A stretch of DNA of 64,000 bases, taken from NCBI RefSeq assembly GCF_024347055.1, contig NZ_AP024895.1, positions 186,001 through 250,000 of the forward strand, written 5' to 3'. The notes under the pieces were generated by a model. It saw only the letters and a program-made list of their open reading frames with translations. It ran no database searches and had not been told where the DNA came from. The DNA is from Vibrio porteresiae DSM 19223. GTDB lineage: Bacteria; Pseudomonadota; Gammaproteobacteria; Enterobacterales; Vibrionaceae. Position 1 is the first letter of the stretch; every line of letters starts with the position of its first letter. This document shows positions 51,873-58,658 of the stretch, piece by piece. Made by a program: the position numbers and the translations under genes.

Positions 51873-53371
51873 CTGTCTCTTGATCACATCTCAAAGATCT
51901 AGAGACTTGGCAAGCAAGTAACCTTCAAGGATGGTTTGCAAAATAAACCATCCTTCCCAAAGCCGTTCCCAGCCAACTCGCCCGTTGCGTTTAGAATCAT
52001 ACCAACCGGCTAATTTCCCAAGATTAATGTATGCCCAATAGAGACTCGGTGCTTTCTTTGGCGGCTTTCTCTTTTCCTGTTTTGACCACAGGATCTTCCA
52101 GCTTTGAGGACTCAATATCATTTCACAACTCTGTTTCTCGGCTTCTTCTTTGTTCAGCCCAAGATAACGAAGTTGGTGCAACCGAACGGCAATGAAAGCC
52201 AGTATGACAACCATTCGCTCCAAGTTTTCTTTGCTTTGCATTCGTAAGTTTTCAACCTGAGTTCCACCACTCTTCCACGCTTTGTGGAACTCCTCAATTA
52301 GCCACCGCTTTTCGTAATAATCTAATATTCGTTCGGCCTCTTCTTTTGAGCGGACTGGCTCTGATGTGAGAATATGCCAGTTGAGACCTTTTTCCTGTTC
52401 ACGCTCCTGACAGCCTACATAATAAAGCTCTACAGGTTCTCCCTTTTTGTTGGATGGAACCTTCACTGTAATGGGGGCGTAGCGAACTTCACACACAGCT
52501 CGTCGTGCCTTACGGCCGCCTTTTTGTCTGACCTGAACTGTTCTCATACCTGCATCAGTTAAGGACGCGCTGTACTGATAAAGTTTATCTTCACTCTCCA
52601 ATATGCAGCGACTTTGCATCGAACGAACGACAAAACGTTGTTGATTAGATGTTTTGTAAGCCAAATATTCAATAAGGTCGGCTTCTCGGTCACACACGGA
52701 GATAATCTTGCTCATCCCTTCGCCAAGGCGAGTTTCCATAGCTCGAGATGCGCGTTCCCATTTGTAGCTCTCTTTTTCAAGATACGGTCTTTTCGCATGA
52801 TTCTGACTCTTGCCGTAATCTTTGATATTTCGAGTCCAGCGCTCTTGTTCAATAAGACCAACGACATGCTGCTCGTGTGGTGCAAAAAGAAGGACGGAGT
52901 GGGCGAACATCCCTCGGGAGTAATTATTCGAGGTCGTATGCCCCATGTCTCCCCGGACAGTTGAATGGGAAAATTCAAGTGAAGTGGTATCTTCCAACGC
53001 CAGTAAGCACTCATAGTGCTTCGTATTTTCGACCGTTGCGGCAAAACCAGCCTCGGCAATGGCTTGAGGGTCAATGGCTTGATTGCGAGTAAAGCGATAA
53101 GCAGCTTCAATATCAGCGGGAGATTTCAAAGATTGCACAAGTGATTGTCCTAAATGATTAGCCAAAGAAGAGGCAAGTTGTACTAGGCGCTTGGAGCGAC
53201 GGCGATCGCCTAACTCGGAGTGGTGAAAGGTATCTCTGGCCCATTGCTCTGTATCTGCTGAAAACATAGTAACCTACCTCAACTTGTCAGTTTTTGTTGA
53301 GATCAATCAGTGAGATAAAAGTTCAAAAAAATCCCTCAATTTTTATCGAGGGATTTGTGTAGGAAAGTCAG
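51873..53371 (-). mobile_element. IS50-like (IS4 family) insertion sequence, intact
   Basis: 1499 bp. The left end CTGTCTCTTGATCACATC is almost the IS50 inside end (CTGTCTCTTGATCAGATCT). The right end, read inward, is CTGACTTTCCTACACAAAT, like the outside end (CTGACTCTTATACACAAGT). The transposase starts at the right, next to the outside-like end, as in IS50. Flanked by the 9-bp duplication GAGTTAGAG. It carries one gene and appears complete and possibly active. Confidence 0.92.
51891..53267 (-). CDS. IS50/Tn5-like transposase
   Basis: 458 residues, a DDE transposase close to the Tn5 transposase. First catalytic Asp93 in LALEDTTSLE, second Asp193 in VCDREADLIEYL, and the Y-R-E-K motif Tyr318, Arg321, Glu325, Lys332 in DYYEKRWLIEEFHKAWKSG, one residue off the Tn5 numbering. 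The N-terminal ELGDRRRSKRLVQLA corresponds to the Tn5 end-binding region. The C terminus (LYWAYINLGKLAGWYDSKRNG) matches the dimerisation region. No frameshift, so probably functional. Confidence 0.95.
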   Translation of the reverse strand: MFSADTEQWARDTFHHSELGDRRRSKRLVQLASSLANHLGQSLVQSLKSPADIEAAYRFTRNQAIDPQAIAEAGFAATVENTKHYECLLALEDTTSLEFSHSTVRGDMGHTTSNNYSRGMFAHSVLLFAPHEQHVVGLIEQERWTRNIKDYGKSQNHAKRPYLEKESYKWERASRAMETRLGEGMSKIISVCDREADLIEYLAYKTSNQQRFVVRSMQSRCILESEDKLYQYSASLTDAGMRTVQVRQKGGRKARRAVCEVRYAPITVKVPSNKKGEPVELYYVGCQEREQEKGLNWHILTSEPVRSKEEAERILDYYEKRWLIEEFHKAWKSGGTQVENLRMQSKENLERMVVILAFIAVRLHQLRYLGLNKEEAEKQSCEMILSPQSWKILWSKQEKRKPPKKAPSLYWAYINLGKLAGWYDSKRNGRVGWERLWEGWFILQTILEGYLLAKSLDL

Positions 53372-53380
53372 GAGTTAGAG
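53372..53380. repeat. 9-bp target-site duplication, right side of IS50-like element
   Basis: GAGTTAGAG, identical to 51864-51872. Confidence 0.92.
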
Positions 53381-53530
53381 GGGGATCATACGCAGAAGTC
53401 AGAGATGACCACCAAAATCACCAAACCAAAAAATAGAAAATATATTCACTACAATGAGTTAATTAAAAAAGCCCCCAACCTCTAAAGAGTAAGGGAGCCG
53501 ATCGAGATCGTTGTGGCTTATGCGCTCAAG
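53381..53530 (+). repeat. Dispersed repeat, copy 3 (partial)
   Basis: After the IS the sequence runs GGGGATCATACGCAGAAGTC and GACCACCAAAATCACC, related to the right part of copies 1 and 2. At 53480-53527 CTCTAAAGAG, GCCGATCGAGATCGTTGTGG and CTTATGCGCTC match the left part of copy 2 (51678-51729). Without the IS, copies 2 and 3 would be adjacent. Confidence 0.6.
53465..53499 (-). terminator. Terminator downstream of bglF, supplied by the repeat
   Basis: On the minus strand GGCTCCC (53499-53493) pairs with GGGGGCT (53476-53470), with CTCTTTAGAG inside, followed by a T-run. It lies 50 bases after the bglF stop, within copy 3 of the repeat. Confidence 0.6.
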
Positions 53531-53550
53531 CCGCTGACCCGTAGAGCGTC

Positions 53551-55503
53551 TTACACCAATGACAACACTGGTGCTTGCGCATTCGCGTGATGCTCTTTAC
53601 TTGATGGCAACACATCCAAGTAATCTTCTGTATTGGTGATGATCATTGGTGTTGTCACGTCATAGCCTTTAGCGCGGATAGCATCGATATCAAAGTTCAT
53701 CAAAATGTCGCCTTTGTGAACCTTTTGACCTTCCTCAACCACAGGAGAGAAGAACTCACCATTCAGTTGTACGGTATCAATACCAACGTGAATCAACACT
53801 TCTGCACCATGGTCGCTTTTCAAACCGAAAGCATGTTTGGTTTTAAAGATAGACTCAACCACACCGTCAACAGGGGAATAGAGAACGCCATTATCAGGGA
53901 CAAAAGCAATACCTTTCCCCATTAACTCACTGGCAAAGGTTTCGTCTGGAACTTGGCTAAGTGCCAACACCTCGCCATTAAATGGGCTGCCTAATGTCTC
54001 TTTTTCGGGTTTGCTTGAGGTCGTACTGGTTGCCGCTGGTGTATCAGAGGCTGGCGTTGCAGAAGGTGTACCTACTTGAGGTGCTGTGCTTTCCGCTTCC
54101 ACATTTTCTTCCACTTCACGGTAGAACATCACCACGAGAATCGCTGGTACAACGATACCGATTAATGCACCAATCATCGCACCGTATACCGTCATATCAA
54201 TGCCTGTGCTTGGTATGTACTGTGCAATACTAAAGATGGCAGGGATACCCATTGAAAAGACTTTAGTACCGAAGAAACCAATGACCGCGCCACCGACTGC
54301 ACCACCGATACAAGCGAAGATGAAAGGCTTCTTACGTGGAAGGTTTAAACCATATACCGCAGGTTCCGTGATACCGAAGAAGCCACTGATGGCCACTGAG
54401 CCTGCCAAAGCACGTGTTTTTTGGCTTTTTGCAATCAACAAGATACCGATAGCTGCACCGACTTGACCAAATACCGCAGGCAGTGTCATTGGCGAGAACA
54501 CATCGAAGCCATTTACACTTAGGTTATTGATGAATACAGGTGCCATCGCCCAGTGTAGACCGAAGATAACCAGAACTTGCCAAAATGCGCCCATGACCGC
54601 ACCAGCCAAAATAGGACTCATGTTGTAAACGAACATAAAGGCAGCTGAAAGACCGTGACCAATCATGGTTGCAATAGGGCCGATCACTAAGAATGTGAGT
54701 GGGACGGTAATCAGTAAACATAGGAATGGGGTAAATAGGTTTTTCACTGCATCAGGTAACCAGCGATCAAAACGTTTTTCTAAGATAACGTTGAACCAGG
54801 CAGCCAAAATAATAGGAATAACGGATGAGGTGTAGTTCATGTAGCTGATTGGAATGCCCAAGAAGTATTCAGGCGCAACCGCTGGGCCACCTAAACTTGC
54901 CGCGAAGATAGCATTGAAGTGGTTAGCCACATCTGGGTGTACGAGTGCTGCACCAATCACCATACCGATGAAGGGTTTACCACCAAATTTTTTCGCTGAT
55001 GTATAGCCAAGGAAAATAGGCAGGAAGTAGAACATACCATCGGCCGCCGCATTAATGATGCGGTGTGTACCACTGGCGGTATCTAACCACCCCATTGCGA
55101 CACAGAGAGCGATTAAGCCTTTTAAAATACCAGCGCCGGCCATAATGCCAAGTATTGGCGCGAAGATACTGGAGATAGCATCGATAACGCGGTTTAAAAT
55201 AGTTTGGTCAGTGTTGTCGACACTGTCAGCGCTGGCATTGGTTGCCCCGCCTACAAAAGGAGTGATTGCGTCAAAAACTTGGCCAACATGGTTACCGATC
55301 ACCACTTGGAACTGACCACCACTTTTGACCACCGTAATGACTTCTGGGTTTTTCTTTAGTGTTTCCACTTGACCCAAAGACATGTCTTTTAACTGGAAGC
55401 GTAGGCGAGTAGCGCAGTGAATTACACTGTTGACGTTATCGGCGCCACCGACTTTTTCAACGATCTCTTTGGCTAATTCGTCGTAGTTTTTCGTTTTGCT
55501 CAT
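53551..55503 (-). CDS. bglF: PTS beta-glucoside transporter EIIBCA (BglF-like)
   Basis: 650-residue membrane permease and phosphotransferase that imports and phosphorylates aryl- or oligo-beta-glucosides. EIIB (1-90) has phosphocysteine motif VIHCATRLRFQL and GGQFQVVIGNHV. EIIC (about 100-460) is hydrophobic with GITEPAVYGLNLPRKKPF. EIIA (about 500-640) has GIAFVPDNGVLYSPVDGVV and HAFGLKSDHGAEVLIHVGIDTVQL with the active His. An Ala/Thr/Ser/Pro linker joins C and A. AAAGGA precedes the ATG. As in E. coli, BglF would also phosphorylate and control BglG. A RAT site lies in its leader. Confidence 0.93.
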   Translation of the reverse strand: MSKTKNYDELAKEIVEKVGGADNVNSVIHCATRLRFQLKDMSLGQVETLKKNPEVITVVKSGGQFQVVIGNHVGQVFDAITPFVGGATNASADSVDNTDQTILNRVIDAISSIFAPILGIMAGAGILKGLIALCVAMGWLDTASGTHRIINAAADGMFYFLPIFLGYTSAKKFGGKPFIGMVIGAALVHPDVANHFNAIFAASLGGPAVAPEYFLGIPISYMNYTSSVIPIILAAWFNVILEKRFDRWLPDAVKNLFTPFLCLLITVPLTFLVIGPIATMIGHGLSAAFMFVYNMSPILAGAVMGAFWQVLVIFGLHWAMAPVFINNLSVNGFDVFSPMTLPAVFGQVGAAIGILLIAKSQKTRALAGSVAISGFFGITEPAVYGLNLPRKKPFIFACIGGAVGGAVIGFFGTKVFSMGIPAIFSIAQYIPSTGIDMTVYGAMIGALIGIVVPAILVVMFYREVEENVEAESTAPQVGTPSATPASDTPAATSTTSSKPEKETLGSPFNGEVLALSQVPDETFASELMGKGIAFVPDNGVLYSPVDGVVESIFKTKHAFGLKSDHGAEVLIHVGIDTVQLNGEFFSPVVEEGQKVHKGDILMNFDIDAIRAKGYDVTTPMIITNTEDYLDVLPSSKEHHANAQAPVLSLV

Positions 55504-55671
55504 ATAGATTGTCCTTTATGGCAGCATATATCGATTCATTGACATGGATCGAGCGCAGCATGTTTGGCATGTCTACTATGCTAGGAGGCTGTAAAGCGCA
55601 TCCTTGAAGCAGGTCCCTAGTAAGTGAATGCCATTATGACGTTGCGCCGCATAATGATTTTCATAAGTCCG

Positions 55672-55700
55672 GGTCTTGCCTGCTTCACCAGTAACAATCC
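55672..55700 (-). promoter_or_regulatory. BglG-type antiterminator (RAT) in the bglF leader
   Basis: Minus-strand sequence GGATTGTTACTGG, then TGAAGCAGGCAAGACC, a close RAT match. GAAGCAGG within it can pair instead with CCTGCTTC downstream (55610-55617 on this strand), giving two mutually exclusive structures. No T-run follows that alternative stem, so classical intrinsic termination is uncertain here. Confidence 0.8.
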
Positions 55701-55816
55701 TCATTAAAATAAGAAAGAGTAGAAGTAGAAATTAAATAGATACTCTTATTGGTTTCAACACCAACATTTGGCCTTGAAACATGTCATACCCCGAGTGAGT
55801 CGCTCGGAGTATGACC

Positions 55817-56659
55817 TCAAATCGCACGTCGTAAACGTTCGATGTGAATAGTTAAAAACATCATCTCTTCCTGCGTCATGTTGTGACGGAATTTTTCTTC
55901 CACATAGAGATAGATCTTTTGTGTGCAGGAAAATGATTGTGGGTACTGCAAACGTACCGATTGAAACAGAGCGTCATCATCACTGGTGACCGATGAACTA
56001 TGCATTAAACGGTGCGCAAAAAATTTTAAATGCGTCACTAAACGTTGGTAATTTAAACTCTCTTCGTCCATCTCAATGCGCAATTGGTATTTGATGATCT
56101 GAATAATGTCGCGAATCAGATTAGTGATACCAATGGTGTTGTGCATGTCTTCACTCAGTTGAGCATTAACTAAGTGCAGCGCGATAAACCCAGCTTCATC
56201 TTCAGGAAAAGTAATCCCAGACGCTTTCTTGATGATCTCTAAGGCTTCCAAACCTAATACATACTCTTGTGGGTAAAGTTTTTTAATTTCCCACAGCATG
56301 GCGTTTTGAATTTCTTTACCTTGCACACAACGTTCGAGAGCAAAAAACAGGTGATCCGCTAAAGAGATACGAATACTGGGGTGCAGTTCACCGGGCAATT
56401 TTTTCTGCGCTGTTTCCACAATGGTTTCTGTTGCAAGCAACAGATCGATTGGGATTTCAGCAAGGAGCTGATGGTAACGAGCATCAATGTTGCCATCGTT
56501 GGTTCTTTCTAAGCTGAATACCTTCTCTACTTTCGTTTGATCAATTGGCATCCCCGGCTTCATTTGAAAACCGAGCCCTTTCCCCATGACAACAATTTCA
56601 TTGTTATCCGTGTCTTTGGAGATGATGACGTTATTGTTTAGGACTTTTTCAATTAGCAT
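55817..56659 (-). CDS. bglG: BglG/LicT family transcriptional antiterminator
   Basis: About 280 residues. RNA-binding CAT domain at 1-55 (MLIEKVLNNNVIISKDTDNNEIVVMGKGLGFQ), then PRD1 (about 65-170, conserved His in SLADHLFFALER) and PRD2 (about 172-280, FAHRLMHSS and TIHIERLRR). It binds RAT hairpins to prevent termination when beta-glucosides are present and EIIB no longer inhibits it. ATG 56659 gives the standard N terminus. Its own leader has a RAT and terminator, and bglF follows after a second RAT, the arrangement of E. coli bglGF. Confidence 0.93.
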   Translation of the reverse strand: MLIEKVLNNNVIISKDTDNNEIVVMGKGLGFQMKPGMPIDQTKVEKVFSLERTNDGNIDARYHQLLAEIPIDLLLATETIVETAQKKLPGELHPSIRISLADHLFFALERCVQGKEIQNAMLWEIKKLYPQEYVLGLEALEIIKKASGITFPEDEAGFIALHLVNAQLSEDMHNTIGITNLIRDIIQIIKYQLRIEMDEESLNYQRLVTHLKFFAHRLMHSSSVTSDDDALFQSVRLQYPQSFSCTQKIYLYVEEKFRHNMTQEEMMFLTIHIERLRRAI

Positions 56660-56693
56660 GATCACGCACTTTTATTCTTAAATGAATGGATAC

Positions 56694-56769
56694 AAAAAAA
56701 CCTAGCTCGTGAAAGCTTCTGGAGGCTCTCATCGTCTAGGTTTCGCCTGCTTATTTGCAGTAACAATCC
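56694..56769 (-). promoter_or_regulatory. RAT antiterminator and overlapping terminator in the bglG leader
   Basis: Reading the minus strand: RAT at 56769-56739, GGATTGTTACTGC then AAATAAGCAGGCGAAACC. Terminator stem AACCTAG (about 56742-56736) pairs with CTAGGTT (56704-56698), followed by a T-run (plus-strand A run at 56694-56700). The two structures share AACC, so antitermination by BglG is expected. Confidence 0.9.
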
Positions 56770-57023
56770 AAATACGAGCCTATTAAACTGAAACCGCTTT
56801 CACTGTGCAAGTACCAAAGCGTTTAAGTGTGAGTTCGCTCTCTTTCGTTTTTGTTACGCGAGTGAACTTAAATAACCTTTTACTAAATAACCCATACATA
56901 TCAATTGGATATGTCCAAATGATACTGATGTTCTAAAAAAACCTTGGTGATGATTATCACAGCTTTTTATATTTTTTATTGCGCCGACTCTAAGCGTTGC
57001 TTTACAGTTTGCGCCAGACAAGC
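56770..57023. other. Divergent regulatory region between bglG and the plus-strand bgl operon
   Basis: About 250 bases, no gene. It must hold the promoters of both directions. A CRP-like site (56946-56961) lies inside it; no promoter hexamers could be assigned confidently. Confidence 0.5.
56946..56961. promoter_or_regulatory. Candidate CRP-cAMP binding site
   Basis: GGTGA - TGATTA - TCACA, one mismatch from TGTGA-N6-TCACA, in the divergent region between bglG and the plus-strand PTS operon. Beta-glucoside operons are commonly under catabolite repression, so this is a sensible location. Confidence 0.55.
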
Positions 57024-57042
57024 GGATTGTTACTGCTTAGCA
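57024..57042 (+). promoter_or_regulatory. Left half of a RAT site interrupted by the IS10-like element
   Basis: GGATTGTTACTGCTTAGCA, the 5' part of a RAT, ends exactly at the IS10-like left end. The rest, GGCAAGACC, continues at 58381 after the second copy of the 9-bp duplication. Joined, they make a full RAT sequence that precedes a terminator at 58386-58443. Confidence 0.88.
57034..57042. repeat. 9-bp target-site duplication, left side of IS10-like element
   Basis: TGCTTAGCA, identical to 58372-58380. It matches the IS10 target consensus NGCTNAGCN perfectly. Confidence 0.95.
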
Positions 57043-58371
57043 CTGAGGGATCCCCTCATAATTTCCCCAAGGCGCAACCATATTTGAATAGATTTTGAGC
57101 AAGCAGGGTTGCAGCTGCGAGCAAGTCTTCCCTCGTTATTGTGTAGCCAGAATGCCGCAATACTTCCATGCCTAAGCGTACTGTTGAGAGTACATTTCGA
57201 TTTTTAACAGTGTTCGCTTGGAAGTGCTTATCCCAACCTTGTTTCTGAGCATGAACTCCAGCAAGCCAAGAGGTCAGTTGAAGCATTAGGGTGATTAGCA
57301 GCATGATATCAAAGCGCTCTGAGCTGCTAGTTCGGCTATGACGGAGGCCTAATCCATACGCAGGGCTTTTCAAGTCTCGGAATGTTTCTTCAATCTGCAT
57401 ACGCTTCGAGTAGAGCCTAACAAGTTGCTTTGGCGTTCGAGTGTCAGCGGGTAAGTTAGTGGCAAGAACCCATGCTTCTTTTGCCGAAGCAGAGTAAACT
57501 TTATGAGACGGATGATGACAATTCGTCCGTGTCGAACGCTGATTTTTTCGGCCTTTAGAACGAGATTTATACAGTGTAATTTGACATGAGATTGGATTGC
57601 TCTTGGTCAACCTCTTATAGCCTAACGTCTTTGAACGACTTGAGGATGTGTCATGTAAGTTACTGATAGGTTGCCAGTTTTCTGCGCCAATATCGGCATA
57701 TTGCACTTTCCCTCTTACTCGACTTAACCAGTACCAACCCAATTTCTCAACGGATTTATACCATGGCACTTTAAAGCCTGCATCACTGACAATGAGCGGT
57801 GTAGTGTTACTCGGTAGAATGCTTGCAAGGTCGGCTAGAAATTGGTCATGAGCCTTCTTTGAACATTGCTCTGAAAGCGGAAACGCTTTCTCATAAAGAG
57901 TAATAGAACGGCCCTGTAGCGCCACTGAAGCTCGCAATACCATAAGCCGTTTTTGCTCACGAATATCAGACCAGTCAACAAGAACAATGGGCATCGAATT
58001 ACCCGAACAGATAAAGCTAGCATGCCAACGGTATACCGCGAGTCGCTCTTTGTGCAAGTGACGATTAGCTAACAATCGGTCGATTCGTTTGATGTTATGT
58101 TTTGTTCTAGCTTTCGTTGGCAGGTTACGACCAAGCTCGGTAAGAGTGAGCGTTTTACATTCAAGTAATGCGTGGCAAGCTAGCGTTAAACTGTTAAGTC
58201 GTTTTAAGTGCAATTCAGGGCAGAATTGGTAAAGAGAGTCGTGTAAAATATCGAGTTCGCACATCTTGTTGTCTGGTTATTGATTTTTCGCAGAACCATT
58301 TGATCACATGACAAGATGTGCATCTACCTTAACTTAATGATTTTTATCAAAATCATTAGGGGATTCCTCAG
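57043..58371 (-). mobile_element. IS10-like insertion sequence, intact
   Basis: 1329 bp, exactly the length of IS10. Left end CTGAGGGATCCCCTCATA (inside-end type with a GATC site) and right end, read inward, CTGAGGAATCCCCTAATGAT (outside-end type). The transposase start is near the right end, as in IS10-right. In IS10 this end carries pIN, pOUT and an antisense RNA-OUT (known); pOUT would point into the plus-strand bgl operon. Confidence 0.95.
57056..58264 (-). CDS. IS10-type transposase
   Basis: 402 residues, same length as and very similar to the Tn10/IS10-right transposase, starting MCELDILHDSLYQFCPELHL and ending in LAQNLFKYGCALGKL. Catalytic Asp97 (VLVDWSD), Asp161 (IVSDAGF) and Glu292 (MQIEETFRDLKS) are at the IS10 positions. 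A few conservative differences from IS10 are visible. No frameshift, so probably active. Dam methylation (GATC at 58302) probably regulates it, as in IS10. Confidence 0.96.
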   Translation of the reverse strand: MCELDILHDSLYQFCPELHLKRLNSLTLACHALLECKTLTLTELGRNLPTKARTKHNIKRIDRLLANRHLHKERLAVYRWHASFICSGNSMPIVLVDWSDIREQKRLMVLRASVALQGRSITLYEKAFPLSEQCSKKAHDQFLADLASILPSNTTPLIVSDAGFKVPWYKSVEKLGWYWLSRVRGKVQYADIGAENWQPISNLHDTSSSRSKTLGYKRLTKSNPISCQITLYKSRSKGRKNQRSTRTNCHHPSHKVYSASAKEAWVLATNLPADTRTPKQLVRLYSKRMQIEETFRDLKSPAYGLGLRHSRTSSSERFDIMLLITLMLQLTSWLAGVHAQKQGWDKHFQANTVKNRNVLSTVRLGMEVLRHSGYTITREDLLAAATLLAQNLFKYGCALGKL

Positions 58372-58380
58372 TGCTTAGCA
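58372..58380. repeat. 9-bp target-site duplication, right side of IS10-like element
   Basis: TGCTTAGCA, the second copy, directly after the IS10-like right end. Confidence 0.95.
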
Positions 58381-58443
58381 GGCAAGACCTTATATCTATG
58401 ATGAAATTATCGAGTTTCGTTATGGATATAAGGTTTTTTTTTT
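58381..58443 (+). terminator. Right half of the split RAT and its intact terminator
   Basis: GGCAAGACC (58381-58389) is the RAT 3' part. ACCTTATATC (58387-58396) pairs with GATATAAGGT (58425-58434), followed by about ten T. The terminator is intact, but its competing antiterminator has lost its 5' half to the IS. The IS end contributes GGATT by chance, so a degenerate RAT-like sequence remains. Confidence 0.85.
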
Positions 58444-58495
58444 GGGTTTTTTTTTAGTCCTTTTTTATTGACTAATTTGATGTTTTTTTAGTTTA

Positions 58496-58572
58496 GGATT
58501 GTTACCGCTGCTGCGGGCAAAACCTAGATAAGATTTCCAACGTGTGGGGGAATTTTGTCTAGGTTTTTTTTT
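58496..58572 (+). promoter_or_regulatory. Second RAT antiterminator/terminator upstream of the plus-strand PTS gene
   Basis: RAT GGATTGTTACCGC then TGCTGCGGGCAAAACC (58496-58524); terminator stem AACCTAGA (58521-58528) and TCTAGGTT (58558-58565) followed by a T-run. It overlaps by AACC with the RAT, as expected for a BglG-controlled switch. About 87 bases upstream of the PTS start codon. Confidence 0.9.
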
Positions 58573-58658
58573 ACTCAAAAATCAGTTCCTTTAACGAATA
58601 TTTTGAACATGAGTGTGGTGCAGCCACGAGATTGAGTTTGGCATTCAGAGTAATCACT

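Noticed and set aside
51607..51894. Open frames of 79 and 95 residues across the repeat before the IS50-like element
   Set aside because: They run through poly-C hairpins and dispersed repeat sequence shared with non-coding copies, and one crosses the IS boundary.
51873..58371. Composite transposon bounded by the two insertion sequences
   Set aside because: The elements belong to different groups (IS50-like and IS10-like), each with its own distinct 9-bp target duplication, so they inserted independently.
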